From Frigoribacterium sp. CFBP 13712 (GTDB taxonomy: Bacteria > Actinomycetota > Actinomycetes > Actinomycetales > Microbacteriaceae), in contig NZ_JACYVH010000006.1 of NCBI RefSeq assembly GCF_014842255.1, forward strand, positions 1-64,000: a stretch of 64,000 nucleotides of DNA, given 5' to 3'. The notes under the pieces were generated by a model. That model saw nothing but the letters and a program-made list of their open reading frames with translations, searched no databases and was not told the origin of the DNA. Positions 24,797-34,108 of the stretch are shown in pieces. Numbering within the stretch: position 1 is the first letter of the stretch; every line of letters begins with the position of its first letter. The translations under genes and the position numbers were made by a program.

Positions 24797-24880
24797 AGCC
24801 GCAGCACAGCAAGACCGCACCACCGCAAGACAGCACCACAGCACCACAGCACCACAGCGAGACCGCACCACCGCACCGCC
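24797..24880. repeat. CACCACAG-rich low-complexity spacer between GntR paralogues
   Basis: Two copies of AGACCGCACCACCGCA flank three tandem AGCACCAC octamers. This purine-poor tract on the + strand has no gene in it. Confidence 0.75.
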
Positions 24881-24884
24881 TCAT

Positions 24885-24916
24885 GTGCGGGCCGACGCAG
24901 GGAAGTCGGCCCGCAC
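24885..24916 (+). promoter_or_regulatory. Perfect 12-bp inverted repeat before GntR paralogue 4
   Basis: GTGCGGGCCGAC (24885-24896), an 8-nt loop and GTCGGCCCGCAC (24905-24916) end 32 bp before the ATG. It may be a terminator, an operator or a leader hairpin; no T-run follows. Confidence 0.6.
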
Positions 24917-24948
24917 CTCCCACCCTCCGCCCGACCCAGGAGTGCCCG

Positions 24949-25638
24949 ATGCCGATCCCCACGCTCACCGACCAGCCGCCCGCCCCCCGCCGCCTGCTGC
25001 GCGACGTCGTCTACGACAAGATGTTCGACGCGATCATCGACGGCACCCTCGAGTTCGGCGAACGACTGAACGACGACCAGCTGGTCGCCTGGCTCGGCGT
25101 CTCGCGCACGCCCGTCCGCGAGGCCATCGCGAAGCTCGCCGACCAGGCGCTCGTCGACATCGAGGCGAACCGGTACACGCGCATCGTGCACCCGACCTTC
25201 GACGAGTTCGTCGACACCATCGATGTCGGTTACGCCGTCTGGGCGCTCTTCGTCGAGCGCGGTGTCGCGCGTCTGGGTGCCGCTCAGCGCACCGAGGCCC
25301 TGAAGATCCTCGACGCCCGCGCGAAGGCGTTCGCGGCGAAGAAGCCCGAAGACGACCGCGCGCTCGTCCGCTTCAACGAGCTGCTGCTCGAGGCCAGCGC
25401 GAGCACCTCGCTGGCGCGACTGTGGGCGAACACCGGCCCGCGCCTCCTGCTGCTGATCCGTCGCCCGTCGTCGCAGGGTCTGTTCGACTTCGACGCGGCC
25501 CTCGCGTTCACGAAGACGCTGCGCGACGCGGTCGCCGAGGGCGACGCCCAGGCCGCGGCCGAGGCGGTCCGCACGCAGCCCGAGCGTCTGGCCGAGTTCC
25601 ACGAGCAGGTCCGCGAGGCGGGCGTCTACCTCTCGTGA
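24949..25638 (+). CDS. GntR-family regulator, paralogue 4
   Basis: A 229-residue regulator, the closest relative of paralogue 3. The winged helix spans about 12-80 ([40 protein letters not shown]), followed by a helical effector half. The ATG at 24949 (MPIPTLTDQ) follows AGGAG and restores the common MPIPT start. The stop overlaps the GTG of an ABC ATPase (GTGA), so the two are coupled and the ATPase may be its regulated partner. Confidence 0.87.
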   Translation: MPIPTLTDQPPAPRRLLRDVVYDKMFDAIIDGTLEFGERLNDDQLVAWLGVSRTPVREAIAKLADQALVDIEANRYTRIVHPTFDEFVDTIDVGYAVWALFVERGVARLGAAQRTEALKILDARAKAFAAKKPEDDRALVRFNELLLEASASTSLARLWANTGPRLLLLIRRPSSQGLFDFDAALAFTKTLRDAVAEGDAQAAAEAVRTQPERLAEFHEQVREAGVYLS

Positions 25639-26468
25639 CGCCGACGTCGATCACGTCGAGCATCGCACCAGTGGTGCTCGACGTGGCCGACGTCCGGGTC
25701 GCCCGTGCGGGTCGCGATCTGCTCGCCGGAGTCTCGCTGCGCGTGCGGGCCGCCGAGCACTGGGCCCTGATCGGTCCGAACGGGGCGGGCAAGACGACGC
25801 TGCTCACCCTCTGCGGCGCCCTCGGTCACCCCACCTCGGGCACGGTCGACGTGCTGGGGCGGCGGCTCGGTCGCGTCGACCTGAGCGAGCTGCGCCGGCG
25901 CATCGGCCACGTCGACCCCCGGCATCGCATGCTGCGCGACAACACGGTGCACGAGGTGGTGCTGACCGGGCTCACCGGCAGCAGCGACCCCGTCGCCCGC
26001 TGGTCGCCGACACCCGCCGAGGAGGCGCGGGCACGATCGCTGACCGCCTCCGTCGGACTCGGGGCCCGCTCCACGGCCCGCTGGTCGGTGCTGTCGCAAG
26101 GAGAGCGGGGTCGCGCCCTGATCGCCCGCGCGCTGCTCGCGTCGCCCGCGCTGCTGCTGCTCGACGAGCCCGCGACGGGTCTCGACGTCGCCGCGCGCGA
26201 GCACCTGCTCGACACCCTCGACGAGGTGCGGGCGAGCCACCCCGACGTCGCCTCGGTGACGGTCACGCATCATCTCGAGGATCTGCCGGCCAGCACGAGT
26301 CATGCGGTGCTGCTGCGCGACGGACGCGTCTTCGCGCAGGGGCCCGCCGACGACGTGCTGACCTCGGAGCTCGTCTCGGCGGCGTTCGACCACCCGCTGG
26401 TGATCGAGCGCGTCGCCGGCCGCTGGTCTGCGCGCACCCGGCGCGGCCGCCCGGCCTCATCGATGTGA
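25635..26468 (+). CDS. Stand-alone ABC ATPase
   Basis: A 277-residue single ABC ATPase domain. Walker A is GPNGAGKTT (about 55-63), the signature LSQGER, Walker B LLLLDEPATGLD and the switch His lies in TVTHH. The arrangement resembles ModF/YlmA-type soluble ATPases. No permease gene is adjacent, so it may act with a distant partner or not in transport at all. The 17-mer variant at 26018 is read here as PAEEARARS. The last ten codons lie within the first unit of the 135-bp tandem repeat, so the C-terminus is repeat-derived. Confidence 0.87.
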   Translation: MTPTSITSSIAPVVLDVADVRVARAGRDLLAGVSLRVRAAEHWALIGPNGAGKTTLLTLCGALGHPTSGTVDVLGRRLGRVDLSELRRRIGHVDPRHRMLRDNTVHEVVLTGLTGSSDPVARWSPTPAEEARARSLTASVGLGARSTARWSVLSQGERGRALIARALLASPALLLLDEPATGLDVAAREHLLDTLDEVRASHPDVASVTVTHHLEDLPASTSHAVLLRDGRVFAQGPADDVLTSELVSAAFDHPLVIERVAGRWSARTRRGRPASSM

Positions 26469-26790
26469 CCCGAAACGGGCCCTCGGCCGGTGCCGACACC
26501 CCCTCCGGGTCATTTCGATGCTTGCGGCGGGCCGGGAAGGGCCCAGCGGGGCCGCCGGCCGGCGACGCGCACCTGGCGGGGCCGCCCGGCTTCATCGATG
26601 TGACCCGAAACGGGCCCTCGGCCGGTGCCGACGCCCCCTTCGGGTCACCTCGATGCTTGCGGCGGGCCGGGAAGAGCCCAGCCGGGCCGCCGGCCGGCGA
26701 CGCGCACCCCGCGGGGCCGCCCGGCGGCATCGAAGTGACCCGGAAGGGGCCCTCGGCCGGTGCCGATGCCCCTTTCGGGTCACTTCGATG
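26458..26790. repeat. 135-bp tandem repeat of palindromes (family B, copies 1-3)
   Basis: Three 63-bp palindromes at 26458-26520, 26593-26655 and 26728-26790 are spaced exactly 135 bp apart, with conserved 72-bp spacers. Arms are CATCGAAGTGACCCG and its complement (perfect in copy 3). The array starts inside the ABC ATPase 3' end and lies between two convergent genes; no other gene is present in 26469-26820. A fourth dispersed copy is at 36639. Confidence 0.92.
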
Positions 26791-26794
26791 AGCG

Positions 26795-26819
26795 GGCCGG
26801 GCCGACTAGCGGCCCGGCC
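26795..26819. terminator. Bidirectional hairpin at the hemL 3' end
   Basis: GGCCGGGCCG (26795-26804) and CGGCCCGGCC (26810-26819) form a perfect 10-bp stem with loop ACTAG, two bases from the hemL stop. T-runs are absent on both sides. Confidence 0.6.
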
Positions 26820-26820
26820 G

Positions 26821-28182
26821 CTACCCGGCGGCGGGCGCCGTCGCGGCCGCGGCGGCCTTGGCGGCTGCAGGCAACGCGTCGAGGATCCGCGACACCGCAG
26901 TCTCGTCGTGCGCCGCCGTGACGAACCAGGCCTCGTACACCGACGGCGGAAGGTTCACCCCGGCGTCGAGCATCGCGTGGAAGAACGGCGGGTAGCGCCA
27001 GGTCTGCTGGGCGCGTACGTCGTCGTAGTCTCGCGGGGCGTCGGGTGTGAAGGCGAACGAGAAGAGCGAACCGGCGCGCTGCACGGTGTGCTCGACGCCC
27101 TCGGCCGACAGGGCCTCCGAGACGGCGACCGACAGCCGGTCGGCGACCGCGTCGAGCGTCGCGTAGACCTCGGGAGTCGCGAGTCGGAGCGTCGCGGTGC
27201 CGGCCGCCACGGCGACCGGGTTGCCGCTCAACGTGCCGGCCTGGTAGACGGGGCCGAGAGGGGCGAGGTAGTCCATCACGTCGGCACGCCCGCCGAGCGC
27301 CGCCAACGGCATGCCGCCGCCGATGACCTTGCCGAAGGTGACGAGGTCGGGCTCCCAACCGCTGCCGTCGGGGACGACGTCGGCGGCCTCGAGACCCCAC
27401 CAGCCGGCGGGCCCGACCCGGAACCCGGTCAGCACCTCGTCGACGATCAGCAGCGAGCCGTTGCTGCGGGTGATCTCGGAGAGGCTGCGATTGAACCCGC
27501 GTCGCGGGGCGAGGACGCCCATGTTGGCCGCGGCGGCCTCGACGATGACGGCGGCGATCCGCGGTCCGTGCTCGGCGAACGCCTGACGGACGGCGTCGAG
27601 GTCGTTGTACGGCAGCACGAGGGTCTGCGCCGCGGTCGCCTCGGTGATGCCGGCCGAGCCGGGCATCGAGAGCGTCGCGACACCCGAGCCGGCCTCGGCC
27701 AGCAGCGAGTCGGAGTGGCCGTGGTAATGACCGGCGAACTTCACCAGCAGGTCGCGACCCGTGAAGCCGCGTGCGAGCCGGATGGCGGTCATGGTCGCCT
27801 CGGTGCCGGTCGACACCATGCGGATCTTGCCGATCGGCCGGGCGTCGCCCACGGAGACCCGCTCGCGCACGAGCTCGGCGAGCTCGGTCTCACCGGGTGT
27901 CGACGCCCCGAACGACAGGCCGCGCGCGGCCGCCTGCTGCACGGCCTCGAGCACCTCGGGGTGCGTGTGGCCGAGGATGGCCGGACCCCACGACGCGACC
28001 AGGTCGACGTACTCGCGACCCTCGGTGTCGGTGACGTAGGCCCCCTTCGCACCCACCAGGAACCGGGGCGTGCCCCCGACCGAGCCGTAGGCGCGGACGG
28101 GCGAGTTCACCCCGCCGGGGATGGAGCGCTTCGCTCGGGCGAAGAAGCCGTCGTTGGTGCGGTCGTCGCGGGCGATGCCCAT
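26821..28182 (-). CDS. hemL: Glutamate-1-semialdehyde 2,1-aminomutase
   Basis: A 453-residue PLP enzyme that converts glutamate-1-semialdehyde to 5-aminolevulinate, the second step of the C5 route after HemA. The motifs [27 protein letters not shown] and the PLP-lysine segment [11 protein letters not shown] are intact. The ATG shares one base with the hemB stop (TGATG), so translation is coupled. The last 15 residues are an Ala-rich tail. It is the last gene of the hemQ-H-C-D-B-L run. Confidence 0.97.
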   Translation of the reverse strand: MGIARDDRTNDGFFARAKRSIPGGVNSPVRAYGSVGGTPRFLVGAKGAYVTDTEGREYVDLVASWGPAILGHTHPEVLEAVQQAAARGLSFGASTPGETELAELVRERVSVGDARPIGKIRMVSTGTEATMTAIRLARGFTGRDLLVKFAGHYHGHSDSLLAEAGSGVATLSMPGSAGITEATAAQTLVLPYNDLDAVRQAFAEHGPRIAAVIVEAAAANMGVLAPRRGFNRSLSEITRSNGSLLIVDEVLTGFRVGPAGWWGLEAADVVPDGSGWEPDLVTFGKVIGGGMPLAALGGRADVMDYLAPLGPVYQAGTLSGNPVAVAAGTATLRLATPEVYATLDAVADRLSVAVSEALSAEGVEHTVQRAGSLFSFAFTPDAPRDYDDVRAQQTWRYPPFFHAMLDAGVNLPPSVYEAWFVTAAHDETAVSRILDALPAAAKAAAAATAPAAG

Positions 28183-29171
28183 CAGATGCGTCCTTCCCGG
28201 AGGCGCGTGGCCAGTTCGGTCGCCCAGTACGTCAGGATCGCGTCGGCCCCGGCGCGCTTGATCGACAGCACGCTCTCGTACGACGCGGCGTCGAGGTCGA
28301 TCCAGCCGTTGGCGGCGGCGGCCTGGATCATCGCGTACTCGCCGCTGATCTGGTACGCCCAGACCGGGACGGTGCTCGTGGCGGCGGTCTCGGCGAGCAC
28401 GTCGAGATAGCTCATGGCCGGCTTCACCATCACGATGTCGGCACCCTCGGCGATGTCGAGGTCGACCTCGCGGAGACCCTCACGGCCGTTGGCCGCATCG
28501 AGCTGGTACGTGCGACGGTCGCCCACGAGCGTCGACTGGACCGCCTCGCGGAACGGCCCGTAGAACGCCGAGGCGTACTTCGCCGAGTACGCCAGCAACG
28601 CGCTGTTCGAGAAGCCGGCCTCGTCGAGGGCGTCGCGGGCCGAGCCGATCTGGCCGTCCATCATGCCGCTCATGCCGATCAGCTGCGAGCCCGCCTCGGC
28701 CTGCACGACGGCCATCGCGTCGTAGCGCTCGAGCGTCGCGTCGTTGTCGACCGAGCCGTCCGCCGCGAGGACGCCGCAGTGGCCGTGGTCGGTGAACTCG
28801 TCGAGGCAGAGGTCGGTCTGCACGACGAGGGCGCCCTGCGCCGCGTCGACTGCGACCCGGGTCGCGACGTTGAGGATGCCCTCGGGGTCGGTGGCCCCCG
28901 AGCCCACGGCGTCCTTCTCGAGCGGCACGCCGAACAGCATGACGCCGCCGACACCGGCCTCGGCGGCCTCGGCGACCGCATGCGGGAGGCTGCTGAGGCT
29001 GTGGTGCACGACACCCGGCATGGACGAGATCTCGGCGGGTGAGTCGATGCCCTCTCGCACGAACATGGGCAGCACGAGGTCGGACGGGTGGAGGCGCGTC
29101 TCGGCCGACAGCCGGCGGAGGGCGGGGGTGGCGCGCAGCCGGCGGGGGCGCACGCGGGGGAACTCTGACAT
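28182..29171 (-). CDS. hemB: 5-aminolevulinate dehydratase (porphobilinogen synthase)
   Basis: A 329-residue HemB that condenses two aminolevulinates to porphobilinogen. Schiff-base lysines lie in [15 protein letters not shown] and [11 protein letters not shown]. The metal site reads [14 protein letters not shown], with fewer Cys than the zinc-type triad, suggesting the Mg/partly Zn-independent class. The start at 29171 overlaps the hemD stop by one base. Confidence 0.97.
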   Translation of the reverse strand: MSEFPRVRPRRLRATPALRRLSAETRLHPSDLVLPMFVREGIDSPAEISSMPGVVHHSLSSLPHAVAEAAEAGVGGVMLFGVPLEKDAVGSGATDPEGILNVATRVAVDAAQGALVVQTDLCLDEFTDHGHCGVLAADGSVDNDATLERYDAMAVVQAEAGSQLIGMSGMMDGQIGSARDALDEAGFSNSALLAYSAKYASAFYGPFREAVQSTLVGDRRTYQLDAANGREGLREVDLDIAEGADIVMVKPAMSYLDVLAETAATSTVPVWAYQISGEYAMIQAAAANGWIDLDAASYESVLSIKRAGADAILTYWATELATRLREGRI

Positions 29172-29953
29172 CAGTCTTTCTCGGGATCGGAGTGGCGTCC
29201 GTCGAGGGCGTGGTCGACCACTGCCTGGACGAGGGCGGCCGCCGAGCGGGTCTCGGCGATCAGGTGCACCGGCAAGCCGGCGGCGCGGGCGTCGAACGCC
29301 GTGCGCGGCCCGATGCAGGCGACGAGTGTGCTGGCGGGCAGCGGAGCGAGCTGCGCCGCGATCTGCCGGGCGACGCTGCCCGAGGTGATGAGGATGACGC
29401 CGATGTCGCCCGAGCGGACGCCGGTCGCGACGGCCTCGGAGACCTCGACGCCGACGGTGCGGTAGGCGGCGACGAACTCGGCGTCGAAGCCGCGCTCGGA
29501 GAGACCGGCGACGAGGGTCGGCTCGGCCAGGTCGGACTGGGGCACGAGCACGCGACCCTGGACGTCGTCTCGGGGCCACTCCTTGACGAGGCCCCGGGCC
29601 GAGTTGTCGCCCTCGGGCACGAAGTCCACGCGGTACCCCGACAGCGTCAGGGCCGCGGCCGTCGTCTCGCCCACGGCGGCGATGCGGGTCGAGGCCGGGG
29701 GCCGGATGCCGTTGCCGACGAGGACGTCGACCGTGGTGGCGCTCGTCACGACGAGCCAGTCGTAGACGCCGGCCTCGAGTCGTGCCAGGGCGGCCGCGAG
29801 CAGCTCGGGCGTCTCGGCGGGTGCGAAGTTGATCATCGGGGCGATGACCGGGGCGGCGCCGTGCGCACGGAGCGCCGCGGCCACGCCGTCGCCCCACTTG
29901 CCGCCTCGGGGCACGAGGACGCGGGTGCCCTTGAGCGGCCGCTCGGCCGTCAC
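29171..29953 (-). CDS. hemD: Uroporphyrinogen-III synthase
   Basis: A 260-residue HemD that closes and inverts ring D of hydroxymethylbilane. Two Rossmann-like halves are visible: [20 protein letters not shown] at the N-terminus, and [18 protein letters not shown] with [12 protein letters not shown] in the second half. The GTG at 29953 overlaps the hemC stop (GTGA). The family is poorly conserved, but length, order and the TSATTVDVL segment fit. Confidence 0.93.
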   Translation of the reverse strand: MTAERPLKGTRVLVPRGGKWGDGVAAALRAHGAAPVIAPMINFAPAETPELLAAALARLEAGVYDWLVVTSATTVDVLVGNGIRPPASTRIAAVGETTAAALTLSGYRVDFVPEGDNSARGLVKEWPRDDVQGRVLVPQSDLAEPTLVAGLSERGFDAEFVAAYRTVGVEVSEAVATGVRSGDIGVILITSGSVARQIAAQLAPLPASTLVACIGPRTAFDARAAGLPVHLIAETRSAAALVQAVVDHALDGRHSDPEKD

Positions 29954-30936
29954 GAGGCGCTCCCCACCGGGTCTCCGCCGGAGGGCCCGCCGCCGATCGG
30001 GGCGAGCTCGGCCGCCCCGAGTTCGAGCAGCTCGTCGACGACACGACCGGCGACCTCGGCGACGTCGACCAGCTGCGTCTCGAGCGGACCGTCGTCGAGC
30101 GAGACGGCGTGCGACGCACTGACCGTGCCGGCGCCCTCGGGGCTGTAGACCGTGGCGCTGAGCAGCAGCAGACCGGCGTCGACCACGGCCGAGGCGCCGA
30201 TCGGCGCGGCGCACCCCGCCTCGAGCCGCGCCAGCACCTGACGCTCGGCCGAGACGACCAGACGCGTGTCGCGGTCGTCGATCGCGGCGAGGCCGCGGGC
30301 GAGGGTCTCGTCGGGGTCGCCCTCGCGGACCTCGACGGCCAGCGAGCCCTGGCCGGGGGCGGTCGGCCACCAGCCGAGACCGAGCAGGTCGGTCGCGGCG
30401 TCGAGGCGCCCAAGACGCCCCAGACCGGCGGCGGACAGCAGGACGGCGTCGAGATCGTCTCCGACCCGGCGGAGGCGCGTGTCGACGTTGCCGCGGATGT
30501 CGACGACCTCGAGATCCGGTCGTCGTGCCAGCAGCTGGGCGGCGCGACGCGGTGACCCCGTGCCCACCCGGGAGCCCTGCGGCAGGGTCTCGAGGGTCAA
30601 GCCGTCACGGGCGCAGAGCGCGTCGCGGGCGTCGGCACGACCGGGTGTCGCGCCGATGACGAGCCCGGGGTGCGAGGCGGTCGGCAGGTCTTTCAGGCTG
30701 TGGACGACCACGTCGCACTCGTCGACCAGGAGCGCCGAGCGCAGTGCGCTGGCGAAGACGCCCGTGCCCCCGAGGCTGGCGAGCGACTCGCCCGTCGCCT
30801 GGGTGCGGTCGCCCTCGGTCTTGATGCGGATGAGCTCGACGTCGGCGCCCGTCTCGCGGGCGAGCCGCTCGGCGATCGTGGTCGACTGGGCGACGGCGAG
30901 TGCGCTGCCGCGGGTTCCGATGCGAAGTGTCGTCAC
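29950..30936 (-). CDS. hemC: Porphobilinogen deaminase (hydroxymethylbilane synthase)
   Basis: A 328-residue Hem[15 protein letters not shown] opens the protein. HSLKDLP holds the catalytic Asp (D83), [12 protein letters not shown] binds substrate carboxylates, and C242 in [11 protein letters not shown] carries the dipyrromethane cofactor. The GTG at 30936 starts 4 nt after the hemH stop. The C-terminal 20 residues are a Gly/Pro-rich extension. Confidence 0.97.
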   Translation of the reverse strand: MTTLRIGTRGSALAVAQSTTIAERLARETGADVELIRIKTEGDRTQATGESLASLGGTGVFASALRSALLVDECDVVVHSLKDLPTASHPGLVIGATPGRADARDALCARDGLTLETLPQGSRVGTGSPRRAAQLLARRPDLEVVDIRGNVDTRLRRVGDDLDAVLLSAAGLGRLGRLDAATDLLGLGWWPTAPGQGSLAVEVREGDPDETLARGLAAIDDRDTRLVVSAERQVLARLEAGCAAPIGASAVVDAGLLLLSATVYSPEGAGTVSASHAVSLDDGPLETQLVDVAEVAGRVVDELLELGAAELAPIGGGPSGGDPVGSAS

Positions 30937-30940
30937 AGCT

Positions 30941-32164
30941 CTAGGGCACCAGACCCGAGAGGGCGGGCTTGAAGCCGAGACGGACGTTCTCGCAGCACCC
31001 GGGGCGGCAGACGTCGTACCAGGGGCCGAGATCGGTTACGTGCGGGCGGTCTTCGACCGGCACGCCGTCACGGCGTTCGAGCACGAGGTCGACCAGGCCC
31101 GTCACGTAGTTCGGGTCGATGCCGGGGGTCGGCGTGCGCACGGCCCAGAAGCCGTTCTTCTCGCTCGTCTCGAGGGCCTCGTTGTCGAGATCCCACATGA
31201 CCTCCATGTGGTCGCTGACGAAGCCGAGCGGCACGATCACGACGGCGCGCGTCGGGCCACCGGCGAGGTCGTCGATCGCGTCGTTGATGTCGGGCTCGAG
31301 CCACGGCATCGACGGCGGGCCGCTGCGCGACTGGTAGACGAGCTGCCACGGCACGGTGCTGCCGCCGCCCTCGGGGATCTCGAGCTCGAGCGCGGCCTCG
31401 GCGGCCGCCATGACGACCTCGGCCACTGCCTTGTGCTGCGCGGCGTAGGCGCCGTCGTCGTCGAAGCCGCGCGACTGCGGGCCGCTCTTCGCGGCGTCGG
31501 TCGACGGGATCGAGTGCGTCGCGAACAGCACCTGGATCTCGCTCGACAGGTCGAGGCCGTCGATCTCGGCGCGGGCCTTCAGCAGGGCGTCGCGCACACC
31601 GTCGATGAACGGCTGGACGAAGCCGGGGTGGTCGAAGAACTGACGCACCTTGTCGATCTGCATGGTGTCGGCGAGACCGGTCTCGTCGAGCGCCATCGCG
31701 AAGTCCTCGCGGTACTGGCGGCACGAGCTGTACGACGAGTAGGCGCTGGTCGCGACGGCGATCAGCTTGCGGAACCCGCGGCTGTCGGCCTCGCGCACCG
31801 CGTCGGCCATGTAGGGATCCCAGTTGCGGTTTCCCCAGACGACGGGCAGGTCGATGCCACGACGCTCGAGCTCGGCCTCGAGGGCGGCCTTGAGCTCGCG
31901 GTTGTGCTGGTTGATGGGGCTGACGCCGCCGAAGTGGCGGTAGTGCGTCGCGACCTCTTCGAGCCGCTCTTCGGGGATGCCGCGACCCCGGGTGACGTTG
32001 CGGAGGAACGGGATGACGTCGTCCTGGCCCTCGGGCCCGCCGAAGCCGGCCAGCAGGATCGCGTCGTAGTCGGTCGGCTCGGAGACGTGCTCGGGGCCGC
32101 GCTCGGCCGCCGGGGTGGCGTTGCGCACGAGCTCGCCGTTGGTGATTCCGCTGGTGTCGGTCAC
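30941..32164 (-). CDS. hemH: Coproporphyrin III ferrochelatase
   Basis: A 407-residue CpfC-type ferrochelatase that inserts iron into coproporphyrin III. It has LAGFGGPEGQDDVIPFLRNV, the active-site ATHSIPS with metal-binding His, and GFVSDHMEVMWDLD. Actinobacterial [2Fe-2S] ligands are present: a Cys in SSCRQYRED plus three in VCRPGCCENVR near the C-terminus. The GTG start overlaps the hemQ stop (GTGA). About 35 non-conserved residues precede the core. Confidence 0.96.
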   Translation of the reverse strand: MTDTSGITNGELVRNATPAAERGPEHVSEPTDYDAILLAGFGGPEGQDDVIPFLRNVTRGRGIPEERLEEVATHYRHFGGVSPINQHNRELKAALEAELERRGIDLPVVWGNRNWDPYMADAVREADSRGFRKLIAVATSAYSSYSSCRQYREDFAMALDETGLADTMQIDKVRQFFDHPGFVQPFIDGVRDALLKARAEIDGLDLSSEIQVLFATHSIPSTDAAKSGPQSRGFDDDGAYAAQHKAVAEVVMAAAEAALELEIPEGGGSTVPWQLVYQSRSGPPSMPWLEPDINDAIDDLAGGPTRAVVIVPLGFVSDHMEVMWDLDNEALETSEKNGFWAVRTPTPGIDPNYVTGLVDLVLERRDGVPVEDRPHVTDLGPWYDVCRPGCCENVRLGFKPALSGLVP

Positions 32165-32943
32165 GACAGAACCTCGATGATCTCGGTGGTGGTGATCCGT
32201 CGGCCGGTGAAGAACGGGATCTCTTCACGGACGTGACGGCGGGCTTCGGTGTAGCGCAGGTCGCGCATGAGGTCGACGAGCTGCACGAGCTCGGGTGCCT
32301 CGAGTGCGAGGATCCACTCGTAGTCGCCGAGCGAGAAGCTCGCGACGGTGTTGGTCAGCACCGCGCGGTGCTCGGAGCCCTGCTTGCCGTGATCGGCCAG
32401 CATCTGACGGCGCTCGGCCTCGGGCAGCAGGTACCACTCGTAGCTGCGGACGAACGGGTAGACCGTCAGCCATGTCTCGGGCTCTTTGCCGCGCATGAAG
32501 GCGGGGCTGTGGTTGCGCGAGAACTCGGCATCGCGGTGCATGCCCATGGCGTTCCAGGTCGGGAGGAGACCGCCGAGGGCGTCGGTACGCAGCAGCCGCC
32601 GGTAGGCCGACTGGATGGCCTCGGGCACCTCGCCGTGCAGCCAGATCATGATGTCGGCGTCGGCGCGCAGGGCGCTGACGTCGTAGAACCCCCGGACGAC
32701 GACCCCGTCGGCGGCCAGCGATGCGACGACCGCGTCGAGCGCCTCGGCGTCGGCCTCGTCGGGTGCGAACGGGTTCTGGAGGTCGCGTCGGAGGACGGCC
32801 CACAGGGTGTAGCCGAGCCGCTCGCCCCCACCGGCCGACGACGACGCGTCGGTCGGGGCCGGCGACGGCGCCTCGGGTGAGGGGGCGGCGGGTGAATCTG
32901 ACGTCGGCAACACGGGTGCCGACCCGTCGGCGCTGGTACTCAT
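32161..32943 (-). CDS. hemQ: Coproheme decarboxylase HemQ/ChdC
   Basis: A 260-residue chlorite-dismutase-family protein that decarboxylates coproheme III to heme b in the last step of the coproporphyrin route. The catalytic Tyr region is TVYPFVRSYEWYLLP, and the probable heme-ligand His lies in LADHGKQG. I chose the ATG at 32943 (MSTSADGS). The first 45 residues are Pro/Ala/Ser-rich and not conserved. It is coupled to hemH downstream and begins the hemQ-H-C-D-B-L transcription unit. Confidence 0.95.
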   Translation of the reverse strand: MSTSADGSAPVLPTSDSPAAPSPEAPSPAPTDASSSAGGGERLGYTLWAVLRRDLQNPFAPDEADAEALDAVVASLAADGVVVRGFYDVSALRADADIMIWLHGEVPEAIQSAYRRLLRTDALGGLLPTWNAMGMHRDAEFSRNHSPAFMRGKEPETWLTVYPFVRSYEWYLLPEAERRQMLADHGKQGSEHRAVLTNTVASFSLGDYEWILALEAPELVQLVDLMRDLRYTEARRHVREEIPFFTGRRITTTEIIEVLS

Positions 32944-33042
32944 GCGGCTATTCTCCCCCTCTCCCGGCTGGGAGCCCAACCAGGTACTTCCAGTTCGAGA
33001 GAACGGTGGAGAACCCCTCGAGGAGGGGCCTCCGGGGAGGGA

Positions 33043-33270
33043 CTATCGGCGCTTGACGACAGCGACCAGGATGCCGCCGACGGTCAACGCCACGACACCG
33101 GCACCGGCCAGCCAGGGCCACTTGTCGTGCTCGTACGAGGCCTTCGCGCGCTGACCGGCGGCGCCCAGCTGCTTGGGCACGTTCAGCTTGTCTTCGATCT
33201 CGTTCAACGTGGCGGCCAGCTCGGCGCGCGTCTTGTCGATGTGACCCTGGATGTCGTTCGTGTCGCTCAC
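33043..33270 (-). CDS. DUF3618 membrane-tail protein
   Basis: A 75-residue protein: an N-terminal amphipathic helix (IDKTRAELAATLNEIEDKLN), then a C-terminal transmembrane helix (WLAGAGVVALTVGGILVAVV) and basic end KRR. This is the DUF3618 pattern, commonly encoded beside Holin-X and YtxH-like proteins in actinobacteria. Function is unknown, probably envelope stress or membrane organisation. It lies between hemQ and the Holin-X gene. Confidence 0.85.
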   Translation of the reverse strand: MSDTNDIQGHIDKTRAELAATLNEIEDKLNVPKQLGAAGQRAKASYEHDKWPWLAGAGVVALTVGGILVAVVKRR

Positions 33271-33317
33271 GATGGTTCCGATCGGTGCAGAGGAGGTGCG
33301 GAGAAGGAGGGAGCGCG

Positions 33318-33779
33318 TCAGGACTCGTCGAGGCGCGTGCGCGGGATGGTGCCGACGCCCTTGATGGCGCGCAGGTCGCGCTGGAGGCTGGCGAGGGTCT
33401 TCTCGGGGACGACCGGCAGACCGACCTTGATCTTCTTGTAGCCGACCCAGCCGAGGATGGCCGCGCCGATCAGCAGGGCGACGGCCACGATCAGCGCCGA
33501 GAGCCAGCCCGGCAGCCAGATGGCGATCAGCAGCACGATCGCGGTCAGCAGCACGCCCAGCGCCGCGAAGACCAGCACGAGAGCGCCGACGACGAAGCCG
33601 GCGCCGAGGCCGAACGCCTTGAGCGTCGCCATGATCTCGCTCTTGAGCAGCGCGATCTCGCCCTTGACGAGATCGGTGACCAGCGTGGGGACGTCGTGCA
33701 GCAGGGTGAAGAGCGACCGCGAGCGCGTCCGTGAACCGGAGTCGTGCCGGATCCGGTCGCTTCGGGTGGAATCGGTCAT
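33318..33779 (-). CDS. Actinobacterial Holin-X/DUF1469 family membrane protein
   Basis: A 153-residue protein of PF07332 type. A polar N-terminus is followed by an amphipathic helix (PTLVTDLVKGEIALLKSEI), two transmembrane helices (GFVVGALVLVFAALGVLLTA, then LSALIVAVALLIGAAILGWV) and a basic tail. Despite its name the family is rarely lytic and is usually chromosomal. The start overlaps the upstream YtxH-like stop (ATGA), forming a three-gene envelope unit. Confidence 0.88.
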   Translation of the reverse strand: MTDSTRSDRIRHDSGSRTRSRSLFTLLHDVPTLVTDLVKGEIALLKSEIMATLKAFGLGAGFVVGALVLVFAALGVLLTAIVLLIAIWLPGWLSALIVAVALLIGAAILGWVGYKKIKVGLPVVPEKTLASLQRDLRAIKGVGTIPRTRLDES

Positions 33780-34057
33780 CGGGTCTTACCGGTGGTCGCC
33801 GACTTCTGCTTCTTCTTCTTGCCCCCGCCGAAGGCCCGCACGATCACGAACTTCGCGCCGTTGACCCCGGCGTCGACGAGGTCGGCGGTCTTCGCGCCGG
33901 CGAAGTCCTCCGCCTTGCCGACCTGACGCTGCACCGCGCGGCTGTGCCAGAGCTTGGACGACGTCGTCGAGATCTGGTCGTAGCGGTCTCGCCCGGCCCG
34001 GGCGCCCAGTACGAAGCCGAGGGCTCCTCCGGCGACGAAGATCAATTTGCCTCGCAT
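33776..34057 (-). CDS. YtxH-like small membrane protein
   Basis: A 93-residue protein with one Gly-rich N-terminal helix (KLIFVAGGALGFVLGARAGR), the YtxH-type GxxxGxxxGxxxG pattern. A helical body and Lys-rich tail (GGGKKKKQKSATTG) follow. It is first gene of the YtxH/Holin-X/DUF3618 unit inserted between hemG and hemQ. Function is unknown; the tail could bind nucleic acid or phospholipid. Confidence 0.8.
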   Translation of the reverse strand: MRGKLIFVAGGALGFVLGARAGRDRYDQISTTSSKLWHSRAVQRQVGKAEDFAGAKTADLVDAGVNGAKFVIVRAFGGGKKKKQKSATTGKTR

Positions 34058-34108
34058 GTCGCTCCATTCGTGGTCTGCGCACGGCAGTCGGCCGCGCGAG
34101 TCCCCAAT

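Noticed and set aside
26458-26790. CRISPR-like array
   Set aside because: Units are 135 bp with conserved, not unique, spacers, long palindromes and no cas genes; this is a tandem duplication.
33318-33779. Phage holin and hence prophage remnant
   Set aside because: The Holin-X family is chromosomal in actinobacteria, and no lysin, capsid or integrase gene is near.
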